From NCBI RefSeq assembly GCF_029623755.1, contig NZ_CP121106.1, forward strand, positions 62,001-126,000: a DNA stretch of 64,000 nucleotides, given 5' to 3'. This stretch comes from Altererythrobacter sp. CAU 1644 (GTDB lineage Bacteria > Pseudomonadota > Alphaproteobacteria > Sphingomonadales > Sphingomonadaceae). Below are positions 30,065 to 37,227 of the stretch, in pieces. The notes under the pieces were generated by a model. It ran no database searches. It was not told where the DNA came from and was given only the letters and a program-made list of their open reading frames with translations. Position numbers and translations under genes: made by a program. Within the stretch, counting starts at the first letter, position 1; the number at the start of each line of letters is the position of its first letter.

Positions 30065-30688
30065 ATGGCCAGCGGCACGAAAGACCGGATAGTCGAGCAA
30101 GCGACGTCGATCTTCAACCAACTAGGCTACGGAAATGTGACTAACGCCGTCCTGGCAGATCGGCTCGGAATTCGCGTTGGCAATCTGTGGTATCACTTCC
30201 GCGACAAGCGGGCGTTGCTTTCAGCCATTGCCGCGAGGTTTGTCGAACGTTCGAAGGATCGCGCGAAACTCCATCCAACGGGCGGTGACGTTCTCGATGA
30301 ATATGCCGAGTTTCTCAATGTGGTCGCAGTTGATCTGCGCGACTATCGCTTCCTGTTCCGCGATCAGGCCGACTATGGTACCCATGCGCCTGAGATACAG
30401 GAGAACCTCCAGCGCTTGTATAAGGATGCCAGGCGGCAATTTCGGCTCTATTTCAAGGCGTTGGAGAAAGAGGGGCACCTTCACATCGACGATGACGACG
30501 TTGAGCCATTGGTAATCAGTGCAATAATTGTGGTTCGCTACTTCCTTGATTTCGTCCGCGAAACTCAAGCGACCGAACGTGCGGGTTCGGGCATCATCAG
30601 GCAATCGCTTTTGCAGCACCTGTCGTTGCTTAAGCCATATATGCCCGCCTCATCCCTGACGCACTTGAAGAACGCAATAGCAGGCTAG
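30065..30688 (+). CDS. TetR family transcriptional regulator next to the P450 operon
   Basis: 207 residues from the ATG at 30065. The helix-turn-helix is NAVLADRLGIRVGNLWYHFRDK (two blocks, about 24-46), and the C-terminal part resembles the AefR/TetR_C type with HLHIDDDDVEPLVISAI. It is 97 bp upstream of the P450 gene on the same strand, and that gap contains nested palindromes over a promoter. Repression or activation of the P450 and ferredoxin genes is the natural inference. The in-frame extension back to 29894 lacks regulator similarity. Codon usage is visibly more AT-rich than in the flanking genes. Confidence 0.85.
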   Translation: MASGTKDRIVEQATSIFNQLGYGNVTNAVLADRLGIRVGNLWYHFRDKRALLSAIAARFVERSKDRAKLHPTGGDVLDEYAEFLNVVAVDLRDYRFLFRDQADYGTHAPEIQENLQRLYKDARRQFRLYFKALEKEGHLHIDDDDVEPLVISAIIVVRYFLDFVRETQATERAGSGIIRQSLLQHLSLLKPYMPASSLTHLKNAIAG

Positions 30689-30713
30689 CGCTGACGTTGC
30701 TGCCGCGCGTGAC

Positions 30714-30767
30714 TTGACACGACAGCAATCTAGGCTAATTAACCTAATTAGGTGATACAACCTAGAT
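30714..30767 (+). promoter_or_regulatory. P450 operon promoter with nested palindromic operators
   Basis: TTGACA at 30714-30719 and TAATTA at 30736-30741 give a 16-bp-spaced promoter. Overlapping it, ATCTAGG (30728-30734) and CCTAGAT (30761-30767) form an outer inverted repeat, and CCTAATTAGG (30743-30752) is a perfect inner palindrome. This position over the -10 and start site suits repression by the adjacent TetR protein. GGAG at 30775-30778 is the ribosome-binding site for the P450. Confidence 0.65.
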
Positions 30768-30785
30768 CGTCATCGGAGCACGTTA

Positions 30786-32036
30786 ATGCAGGCCCAATCA
30801 ATTCCCGATCCATACAGCCTCGCGCTGGAAGACATCGACGTCAGCGAAGCGGAACTGTTCGAGACCGGGGCGCACCATCGTTATTTCAAACGGCTGCGCG
30901 ACGAAGCGCCGGTGCACTTCTCGAAAACTGGCCCCACTGGCCCCTTCTGGTCGATCACCAAACACGCCGACATCATGTCGGTGGACACCAATCACAGGGT
31001 GTTCTCATCGAAGGGCAACATCGGTGTCGGGGACCAGCCCGAGTTCTTCCAACCGACCAATTTTATCCAAAAGGATCCGCCCGAGCATGACGAACAGCGT
31101 GTGGCCGTTGCACCGGCAGTAAAGCCGCAACAACTTTCCCAGCTCGAATCGATGATCCGCGAAAGGATCGGAAGCCTGCTCGACCAACTTCCCGTCAATG
31201 AAGAATTCGACTGGGTCGACAAGGTATCCATCGAGCTGACGACACAGATGCTCGCCACGTTGTTCGACTTTCCATGGGAAGATAGACGCCTGCTACCCTA
31301 CTGGTCGGACGTTGCGACCGCGACGGAGGCGTTCAGCAACACGTCGCTTGGCGAGGAAAAGCGGCAGCAAATCGTACTCACCGAAATGCTGCCCTACTTT
31401 ACGAAGCTCTGGCACGAGCGCGCGGCCCAACCTCCCAAGTTCGATTTCCTTTCACTGCTCGCCCACAACCCCAAGACCAAGAATTTGATCGACGATCCGC
31501 TAGATTTTCTCGGCAATATCGGGCTGCTCATCGTGGGTGGCAACGATACCACGCGCAATTCGATGTCTGCCAGCGTGCATCTACTGAACGAATTTCCCGA
31601 TCAGTTCGCAAAGCTCAAATCCGATCCTTCGCTGATTCCCAACATGGTTTCGGAAGTCATTCGTTGGCAGACGCCGCTGGCGCATATGCGGCGAACTGCG
31701 ACAGAGGACATCATCTTCCAGGGTCAGAAGATCAAAAAGGGTGACCGGGTGGTAATGTGGTATGTCTCGGGCAACCGCGACGAAGAAGTCTTCGAAAACG
31801 CGGATGATTTTATCATCGATCGACCCAATGCCCGCCGCCATGTTTCGTTCGGATTCGGCATTCATCGCTGCATGGGCAATCGCGTTGCAGAGATGCAATT
31901 GCGCATCCTTTGGGAAGAGATACTCGAGCGCTTCGATCGCATCGAAGTGCTCGCCGAACCCAAGCGCGTTCCATCGAGCATCGTCATGGGAATTGAGACC
32001 CTACCTGTCCGCCTTGTCGCGAAGGAGGCGCAATAA
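30786..32036 (+). CDS. Cytochrome P450, CYP153-like alkane/fatty-acid terminal hydroxylase
   Basis: 416 residues, soluble. The heme cysteine is C362 in FGFGIHRCMGNRVAE. The I-helix motif GGNDTTRNS (about 252-260), the HMRRTA segment and LRILWEEILERF after the heme loop are characteristic of CYP153, bacterial terminal hydroxylases of medium-chain alkanes, alcohols and fatty acids. The TAA overlaps the ferredoxin ATG by one base, so electron partner and enzyme are coupled. No ferredoxin reductase gene follows, unlike the common three-gene CYP153 operon. Expression is probably controlled by the TetR protein upstream. Subfamily is judged by motif only. Confidence 0.88.
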   Translation: MQAQSIPDPYSLALEDIDVSEAELFETGAHHRYFKRLRDEAPVHFSKTGPTGPFWSITKHADIMSVDTNHRVFSSKGNIGVGDQPEFFQPTNFIQKDPPEHDEQRVAVAPAVKPQQLSQLESMIRERIGSLLDQLPVNEEFDWVDKVSIELTTQMLATLFDFPWEDRRLLPYWSDVATATEAFSNTSLGEEKRQQIVLTEMLPYFTKLWHERAAQPPKFDFLSLLAHNPKTKNLIDDPLDFLGNIGLLIVGGNDTTRNSMSASVHLLNEFPDQFAKLKSDPSLIPNMVSEVIRWQTPLAHMRRTATEDIIFQGQKIKKGDRVVMWYVSGNRDEEVFENADDFIIDRPNARRHVSFGFGIHRCMGNRVAEMQLRILWEEILERFDRIEVLAEPKRVPSSIVMGIETLPVRLVAKEAQ

Positions 32037-32356
32037 TGGTTCAGATCAGCTTCAAGACTTTCGACGGCAAGACGCATGAGGTCGAGGCCGAACCCGGCGC
32101 GACGATCATGGAGATCGCGAGAGACAATGGTATTGAGGGTATCGATGCCGATTGCGGCGGGCAATGTGCGTGCGCGACATGCCATGTCTTCATCGATGCC
32201 GAGTGGCAATCCAAACTGGATGAACGTTCGGAGATGGAAGGCGATATGCTCGAATGTTCGACCATCGTGCGCGCGACATCACGTTTGTCATGCCAGATCC
32301 CAGTCACCCCGGCATTGGACGGTATGGTGGTAGAGCTTCCTGAATTTCAGGAGTGA
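32036..32356 (+). CDS. 2Fe-2S adrenodoxin-type ferredoxin, P450 electron donor
   Basis: 106 residues. Cluster ligands C40, C46, C49 and C86 follow the adrenodoxin/putidaredoxin spacing (C-x5-C-x2-C...C), with an extra cysteine at C44. DNGIEGIDADCGG and SRLSCQIPV are typical of this class. It starts on the last base of the P450 stop, which indicates it is the dedicated electron carrier. The NAD(P)H reductase must come from elsewhere in the genome. Confidence 0.93.
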   Translation: MVQISFKTFDGKTHEVEAEPGATIMEIARDNGIEGIDADCGGQCACATCHVFIDAEWQSKLDERSEMEGDMLECSTIVRATSRLSCQIPVTPALDGMVVELPEFQE

Positions 32357-32862
32357 AGGGCCAATATCCAATGAGCTCTCTGTCCATTTCACCTGTGGCC
32401 CACAACGGAAGCGAGATTCGGGTACCATATGGGATTTGGGGCCGGGATTTCAGGATCGGCAAGTAAGGCCAGCGTTGGCCATCTCCGTATTCCCTACACA
32501 AGCAGGCGCGGCTAAAACCTCGGCGCCCTTTCACTTCGTCCGGCCCTCTCCCCGAGAGACATGTCGCTACTTACTGATCACGCTTCATGTGCCACAAGGC
32601 CACACTTCGCGGGTGTTCAGGGTTACACCTCTACGCGCCAAGGTCACACAATGCCTGCTCACATCCACAGACTCGGCCGGACAGTCACACTTTTGCGACC
32701 GACGTTTACACAATGGTGCTTTCTGCCCTTGGACCGTGTTCCAAGTGTTCCATCCTGTAGGGTTTTTCCGTGGGAATTTGCGCTTGATCAAAACGCTATT
32801 GACATGAATGTAAGTAACGCCTACTTACACCCCTGTCAGTAACAGTTTCAACGAGTAGTACG
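32357..32862. other. 506-bp non-coding interval between ferredoxin and second PF10118 gene
   Basis: No frame here has credible codon use or family similarity. The sequence is less GC-rich than the surroundings and contains repeated CACAC/ACACAATG words, a TACTTAC half-site at 32568-32574, and an inverted repeat CTTGGA N6 TCCAAG at 32728-32745. The last 65 bp hold the promoter and operator for the next gene. An untranslated RNA or remnants of a lost gene are possible; neither is shown. Confidence 0.5.
32799..32828 (+). promoter_or_regulatory. Promoter and perfect palindromic operator of the second PF10118 gene
   Basis: TTGACA at 32799-32804 is followed by GTAAGTA (32810-32816) and TACTTAC (32822-32828), perfect 7-bp arms around ACGCC. 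The right arm occupies the expected -10 position (TACTTA, 17-bp spacing). A repressor bound between -35 and -10 would block RNA polymerase. The arms differ from those upstream of the P450, so a different regulator is expected. Confidence 0.65.
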
Positions 32863-33744
32863 ATGAATGCACCGACCACTTTCGAACTCGACCGCGACGC
32901 GATGACCGGCCCGACCCCCGTCGATCTCGAAATCACCGTTCGCGACGAGCGCTTCAACCGCAACACCACGCCGCGTCGCTGGTGGGCGGGCGAGCCCTTC
33001 GGCACCGCCTGGCACAACGCGCTTTCCGCCACTTTCCCGCGCGGCGAAGCGTTCTTCATCGAGGCCGTCAAGGCCCACCGCGATGGCGCCCCGCCCAAGC
33101 TGGCCGCCGAAATCCGCGCCTTCGTGAAGCAGGAAATCAACCACACCCGCGAACACATCGCCTTCAACAAGCTGGCCGAAGATCACGGCTACGACATCAA
33201 GGCGATCGACAAGCGCGTCGAGGAAATGCTCAACCTGACCAAGGGCCGCCCCGAGATCCTCAATCTCGCCGCGACCATGGCGCTCGAGCACTACACCGCG
33301 ATGATGGCGCATGAATTCCTCGCCAATCCGAAGCATTTCGCCAAGGCCGATCCAGAAGTCCGCGACATGTGGCGCTGGCACTCGGTCGAGGAAGTCGAGC
33401 ACAAGGGCGTCGCCTATGACGTCTGGAACCACGCGACCCGCGACTGGACGCCGTTGAAGCGCTGGAAGGTCCGCAGCCTGATGATGCTGATCGTCACCGG
33501 CCGGTTCTTCAAAAACCGCTGGGAAGACAGCATGAACCTGCTCGCGCAGGACGGCATCACCGGCTGGAAGGCACGCTGGGGCCTGTTCAAGTACCTGACC
33601 GTGAGCCCGGGCGTCGTGCGGCGCATCTTCCCGGCGTGGCTGGCCTATTTCAAGCCCGGCTTCCACCCCTGGGACCACGATGATCGCAAGCTGATCAACC
33701 TCTACGAAGGTGAATTCGAAGCGGCGCTGATGCCCGCCGAATAA
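32863..33744 (+). CDS. PF10118 predicted metal-dependent (di-iron-like) protein, copy 2
   Basis: 293 residues, clearly homologous along its whole length to the protein at 28977 (for example PRGEAFFIE, QEINHTREHIAFN, ALEHYTAM, HSVEEVEHKG and FHPWDHDDRKL). The glutamate and histidine blocks that suggest a di-iron site are all conserved. Codon use is strongly GC-rich, like core genes. It has its own regulated promoter and a rho-independent terminator behind it, so it is monocistronic. The substrate is unknown; association with P450 hydroxylation suggests lipid or hydrocarbon metabolism. Confidence 0.83.
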   Translation: MNAPTTFELDRDAMTGPTPVDLEITVRDERFNRNTTPRRWWAGEPFGTAWHNALSATFPRGEAFFIEAVKAHRDGAPPKLAAEIRAFVKQEINHTREHIAFNKLAEDHGYDIKAIDKRVEEMLNLTKGRPEILNLAATMALEHYTAMMAHEFLANPKHFAKADPEVRDMWRWHSVEEVEHKGVAYDVWNHATRDWTPLKRWKVRSLMMLIVTGRFFKNRWEDSMNLLAQDGITGWKARWGLFKYLTVSPGVVRRIFPAWLAYFKPGFHPWDHDDRKLINLYEGEFEAALMPAE

Positions 33745-33770
33745 CCTCGGCGAGACGTTCCAAAGAAATA

Positions 33771-33804
33771 GCCCCGGCGCCGCCATGCGGTACCGGGGCT
33801 TTTC
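33771..33804 (+). terminator. Rho-independent terminator after the second PF10118 gene
   Basis: GCCCCGG (33771-33777) and CCGGGGC (33793-33799) form a 7-bp perfect stem followed by TTTT. The opposite strand also has AAA/TTT flanks near the GNAT gene end at 33826, so it may act in both directions. Confidence 0.8.
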
Positions 33805-33825
33805 CTTGTCAGACGGCGAAGCGAA

Positions 33826-34359
33826 TCAGGCGGCTTGCACCGCCAGCCCGCTTTCGGCCGCGAGGTCGAGCTCGTATTCGGCGGCGAGCACCGCCTCGCC
33901 CCGGCCACAGCTGTGGCGCGGGCGCACGATCCCGGTCGGTTCGAAGCCGAGCTTGCCCAGCACCCGGCCCGACGCGGGGTTGTCGAGGAAGTGGCCCGCC
34001 ACGATCCGCCGGTGGCCCAGCATCCTGGCAACCTCGAGCACCGCGCGGCCGGCCTCGGTGGCATAGCCCTGTCCCCAGTGCTGGCGCCCGATCCAATAGC
34101 CCAATTCGACTTCGCCCTCGTTTCGATCGATGCCGATGCAGCCGACGAGCATCGCATTGTCCGCTCGCGTGATGAGGAAACGCGGGAACATCGGATCGAT
34201 CGGCAGCTCGACGAATTGCCGGGCGTCTGTCGGGTTGTAGGGCCAGGGCGCACGGGCCAGGTTGCGCACGACCCCTTCGTCGGCGATCCCGCCCAGAACC
34301 TGCTTCCAGTCCTCGGGCCATGGCGGTCTCAACAGCAATCTTTCGCTGCGATGGAACAT
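33826..34359 (-). CDS. GNAT family N-acetyltransferase (RimJ/RimL-like)
   Basis: 177 residues from the ATG at 34359, with AGGAG about 8 bases upstream. The acetyl-CoA loop is HWGQGYATEAGRA and the downstream NPASGRVLGKLGFEPTG is the RimJ/RimL-type helix-strand. ELGYWIG precedes it. Such enzymes acetylate protein N-termini, amino acids or small amines. No partner gene hints at its substrate. The start at 34374 is a less likely alternative. Confidence 0.87.
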   Translation of the reverse strand: MFHRSERLLLRPPWPEDWKQVLGGIADEGVVRNLARAPWPYNPTDARQFVELPIDPMFPRFLITRADNAMLVGCIGIDRNEGEVELGYWIGRQHWGQGYATEAGRAVLEVARMLGHRRIVAGHFLDNPASGRVLGKLGFEPTGIVRPRHSCGRGEAVLAAEYELDLAAESGLAVQAA

Positions 34360-34462
34360 CGGTCTTCTCCTCATCGCCCCGCAGCACCCCGTTACGGAGC
34401 ATGCGTGACAGTTGCATTGCGGCGAAAGATCATTTCGCCAGGCTGTGAGGGAGAAACGACAA

Positions 34463-34491
34463 GAGGGAGACGGGTCGGTCCCATCTCCCTC
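34463..34491 (-). terminator. Terminator of the rplU-rpmA operon
   Basis: GAGGGAGA and TCTCCCTC pair perfectly over 8 bp with a 13-base loop, 66 bp downstream of the rpmA stop. On the minus strand a T-containing stretch (TTGTCGTTT) follows. Confidence 0.65.
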
Positions 34492-34556
34492 TTCGTCTGC
34501 CGGTTACCCCGGCTGGGACCGTTCCGTCTGGACGATCCCTTTATCGAACCGTCCGG

Positions 34557-34826
34557 TTATTCGGCTGCTTCCATAATCGCATCTACGGAGACGTATTTGC
34601 GACCGAGCTTGCCCTTGTGGAATCGCACCACGCCGTCTTCGAGCGCGAAGAGGGTATGGTCCTTGCCCATGCCGACATTGCTGCCCGGGTAGAACTTGGT
34701 GCCGCGTTGGCGCACGATGATGTTACCGGCGACCACACCCTGGCTGCCGAACTTCTTTACGCCGAGGCGACGGCCGGCTGAGTCGCGACCGTTACGCGAT
34801 GAACCGCCTGCTTTTTTATGTGCCAT
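34557..34826 (-). CDS. rpmA: 50S ribosomal protein L27
   Basis: 89 residues starting [20 protein letters not shown], the standard L27 start with the flexible N-terminus that reaches the peptidyl transferase centre. VKKFGSQGV and [12 protein letters not shown] are conserved blocks. The N-terminus lacks the cleavable extension found in Firmicutes. It follows rplU by 12 bp in the usual operon. Confidence 0.98.
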   Translation of the reverse strand: MAHKKAGGSSRNGRDSAGRRLGVKKFGSQGVVAGNIIVRQRGTKFYPGSNVGMGKDHTLFALEDGVVRFHKGKLGRKYVSVDAIMEAAE

Positions 34827-34838
34827 CGTCCGTAATCC

Positions 34839-35324
34839 TTACTTCTTGTCGGCCTTGGGCGCGGCTTTCTTGGCCGGAGCCTTCTTAGCCGGAGCCTTCT
34901 TGGCCGGTGCCTTCTTCTCGGCGGTTTCCTTCTTGGGAGCGGCCTTCTTCGCAGCAGGCTTCTTGGCTTCTGCCTTGGGGGCTTCTTCCTTCTTGGCTTC
35001 AGCCTTCTTCGGAGCAGCCTTCTTGCCTTCGCCGACGTCGGTGATGCGCAGCAGGGTCATCTGCTGGCGGTGACCGGCCTTGCGGCGGTAGTTGTGGCGG
35101 CGACGCTTCTTGAAAACGACAACCTTCTCGCTCTTGGCCTGTGCGATGATCTCCGCCGAAACGGTGACCTTCGAGGCGTCGGCGATGCTGTCGCCCTCAC
35201 CCGCGAGCAGGACGTCGCCCAGCGTCACGGTGTCGCCGGCTTCACCAGCGAGTTTTTCGACTGCGATCTTGTCTCCGGCGGCAACCCGGTATTGCTTGCC
35301 GCCCGTGCGCACTACTGCGAACAT
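34839..35324 (-). CDS. rplU: 50S ribosomal protein L21 with Lys/Ala/Pro C-terminal tail
   Basis: 161 residues. The first 100 are ordinary L21 ([34 protein letters not shown]). From about residue 105 a tail of repeated KKAAPKK, KKAPAK and similar units adds roughly 55 residues, resembling the histone H1-like tails seen on L21 in sphingomonads. It binds 23S rRNA near L20. The tail probably contacts RNA non-specifically; it is encoded by imperfect DNA repeats and may vary in length between strains. Confidence 0.97.
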   Translation of the reverse strand: MFAVVRTGGKQYRVAAGDKIAVEKLAGEAGDTVTLGDVLLAGEGDSIADASKVTVSAEIIAQAKSEKVVVFKKRRRHNYRRKAGHRQQMTLLRITDVGEGKKAAPKKAEAKKEEAPKAEAKKPAAKKAAPKKETAEKKAPAKKAPAKKAPAKKAAPKADKK

Positions 35325-35420
35325 GGTGGTAATACTCTCAATCTAAAGCTGTGCCCCCTTCCCATGAAGAAGGCGCGCCCGACGCACCGCCTGTAAGCGG
35401 GCTGCCGGAAAGATGGGTGC

Positions 35421-35448
35421 CGTTAAGGGAGAAGTGGCGCCAAGTCAA
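35421..35448 (-). promoter_or_regulatory. Candidate promoter for rplU-rpmA
   Basis: On the minus strand TTGACT (35448-35443) and TTAACG (35426-35421) are separated by 16 bp. This leaves a leader of roughly 90 bases before the rplU ATG, in which L21 autoregulatory structure could lie. Confidence 0.4.
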
Positions 35449-35518
35449 CGCCGGATTGGCGCGTTTTTGCATATGCGAAGTCTGGCACCACACGTTCCTC
35501 GTGCTATGGGGCAAGACG

Positions 35519-36034
35519 ATGAATCGTCCATCCAGCCATCGTTACCCTTTTGTCCTGCTTGCCTGCACCGTGCTGGGCGCCTGCGCCGGCAGCTCGGATC
35601 GCTATCCATCGCTCGCAGTTCGCGATGCAGAGAGGGTAAGCGGCAGCTTCGCGGCACCCGCCGAGAGCGACCGCCCGGCCCCGGCCGCGGCAAGCGCCGA
35701 GATGCTGGCGAGCGTCGATTCGCTGCTGGCCGCCGCGCAATCCTCACATCAGCAGTTCTTGTCCGCTGCGCCCGGCGCCGAACGGACGGTTGGCGCCGCG
35801 GGTTCCGGTCCGGGCAGCAACAGCTGGGCCGCGGCCCAGGTCGCGCTGGCGGACCTGGATTCGCAACGTAGCGAAACCGCGATCGCCCTTGGCGAGCTAG
35901 ACCTGATGTTCACTGACGCGACGCTTGGCTTTGTTGAGCGGGAGCAGATCGGCGCCGCGCGCGAGCGCGTCGTCATGCTCGTGAGCGAGGAGGATGCGGT
36001 CCTCGCCCGCCTGCGAGGAAGGCTCGCCCAATGA
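35519..36034 (+). CDS. Small predicted lipoprotein
   Basis: 171 residues from the ATG at 35519. The signal sequence ends LGAC with C22 as the lipidated cysteine. The mature part is Ala/Ser-rich and then helical (DSLLAAAQSSHQQF, GFVEREQIGAARERVVML), possibly a coiled coil. No domain is recognised. The TGA overlaps the ATG of the FNR-type regulator (ATGA), so the two are co-expressed; a functional link is unclear. Confidence 0.75.
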   Translation: MNRPSSHRYPFVLLACTVLGACAGSSDRYPSLAVRDAERVSGSFAAPAESDRPAPAAASAEMLASVDSLLAAAQSSHQQFLSAAPGAERTVGAAGSGPGSNSWAAAQVALADLDSQRSETAIALGELDLMFTDATLGFVEREQIGAARERVVMLVSEEDAVLARLRGRLAQ

Positions 36035-36729
36035 ACCTGACCTGTGAAACCTGCCCCGTCCGCGACAGCGCCGCCTGCTCGGTCCTGAGCGACAAGGAAC
36101 GCGATGCTCTGGCTCAGGCCGGGAGAACTCGGGTCTTGAAGCGCGGGGAAATGCTGTTCGCCGCCGGCGACGAGGACGCGGCCTGCGCCACGCTAGTGAG
36201 CGGTGCACTCAAGATTTGTGCTACCGACCGCGACGGCAACGAACAGATCCTCGCCCTCGCCCACCCCTCCGGCTTTATCGGCGAGATGTTCGCGCCGTTC
36301 GCGCATCACGATGTGGTCGCACTTACCGAAAGCCGCCTCTGCGTCTTTCCCAAGCGCGACATGCAGCGCGCGATCGAAGATTACCCTGCCCTCGCGCGCG
36401 CGCTCCTGCGCAGGTCTCAGGAAGACCTCCATTCGACCCGGAGCCTGCTGGAACTAACCGCCCACGGTAGCGCCGAAGCGCGCCTCGCCGCGCTGCTCCA
36501 TGACTTCGCGCGCGCGGCAAGCGATTCGCCGTGCCATCCGGCGCAGGAATTCGAACTGCCGCTTTCACGCGGCGAGATCGCCAACATGCTCGGCCTGACG
36601 ATCGAAACGGTCAGCCGCAAGCTGGGGGAACTCGAAGATTCAGGCGCCATTCGCCGCAAAGGTAAACGCGGGATCGAACTGGTCGACCCCGCGTACCTGC
36701 GCATGCTTTCCGGGAAGGAAGAGGACTAG
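36031..36729 (+). CDS. Crp/Fnr family regulator, FNR-type oxygen sensor
   Basis: 232 residues. N-terminal C5, C8 and C16 plus C104 (SRLCVF) match the four-cysteine arrangement that holds the oxygen-labile 4Fe-4S cluster of FNR. The cNMP-like barrel lies between, and the C-terminal helix-turn-helix is LSRGEIANMLGLTIETVSRKL. In low oxygen it should bind TTGAT-N4-ATCAA-like boxes; a close match lies at 37204-37217 near the convergent gene's promoter. Its last 4 bp overlap the convergent membrane protein gene. Confidence 0.93.
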   Translation: MNLTCETCPVRDSAACSVLSDKERDALAQAGRTRVLKRGEMLFAAGDEDAACATLVSGALKICATDRDGNEQILALAHPSGFIGEMFAPFAHHDVVALTESRLCVFPKRDMQRAIEDYPALARALLRRSQEDLHSTRSLLELTAHGSAEARLAALLHDFARAASDSPCHPAQEFELPLSRGEIANMLGLTIETVSRKLGELEDSGAIRRKGKRGIELVDPAYLRMLSGKEED

Positions 36730-37148
36730 ATAGTCGCGGCTATCGTCATTACCGCAAGTCCCCAGAGGAGGATAAGCACGGGCAGTATCAAAACCTGTGT
36801 GGTGGCATCCCGGGCGCTGGTCCAACCCGTGTGTGTCATGATGCCTTTCATTTCCATTTGACCCTGCGTGAGAGGCCGACTTTTCGCCTCTGGCGCAAGA
36901 TGGGTCCAGATCGCAGGGATGGCGAAGCCGGCCGCAATCACGAACACGAAGATGGCCATCGGAATGATCAGGCCGGGATTGCCGAAAGTTGCTGTCATCA
37001 TGGCCAGGAAGCCGAGATAGCCCGCCACCGTCGCGACATAGACACCCTTGGGAATCTGGAATGTGCGATCGACCACCACCGGAATCTTGGGCGCATCCAC
37101 AATGCGCGCTTTCTCGGCGACGAAATCGGCAGAAACCTTCTGAGACAT
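36726..37148 (-). CDS. Small membrane protein, candidate FNR target
   Basis: 140 residues with three hydrophobic segments at about 36-54, 59-81 and 117-137 and no recognised domain. The cytoplasmic or periplasmic loop between 82 and 115 includes THTGWTSARDATTQ. A ribosome-binding site AAGGGAG precedes the ATG. An FNR-type palindrome is centred 62 bp upstream of the start, where it would activate transcription. Position next to an FNR-type gene and its box suggest a role under oxygen limitation, possibly with the respiratory chain. Confidence 0.75.
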   Translation of the reverse strand: MSQKVSADFVAEKARIVDAPKIPVVVDRTFQIPKGVYVATVAGYLGFLAMMTATFGNPGLIIPMAIFVFVIAAGFAIPAIWTHLAPEAKSRPLTQGQMEMKGIMTHTGWTSARDATTQVLILPVLILLWGLAVMTIAATI

Positions 37149-37203
37149 GACGAGAACTCCCTTCCAGTGAGAGAAGTTCTTTCATGATCTGGGCGGCGCC
37201 ACC

Positions 37204-37217
37204 TTGACTAAAGTCAA
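37204..37217 (-). promoter_or_regulatory. FNR/FixK-type binding box
   Basis: TTGAC TAAA GTCAA is a perfect palindrome matching the FNR consensus TTGAT N4 ATCAA except for one symmetrical base change. Its centre at 37210.5 would sit 41.5 bp from a start site near 37169, the class II activator position, for the membrane protein gene reading leftwards. Confidence 0.75.
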
Positions 37218-37227
37218 ACGCCAGGAA

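Noticed and set aside
32338..32352. TCCTGAA T TTCAGGA at the ferredoxin 3' end as a terminator
   Set aside because: Lies within coding sequence, has a one-base loop and no T-tract.
32304..32842. Small open frames in the 506-bp gap
   Set aside because: Codon use is random, no ribosome-binding sites, and none matches a known family.
34860..35020. Repeat array in the rplU 3' end as a CRISPR or mobile repeat
   Set aside because: Repeats are in-frame codons for Lys/Ala/Pro units with no spacers.
35351..35518. N-terminal extension of the 35519 lipoprotein
   Set aside because: It would place 56 charged residues before a clean lipoprotein signal sequence.
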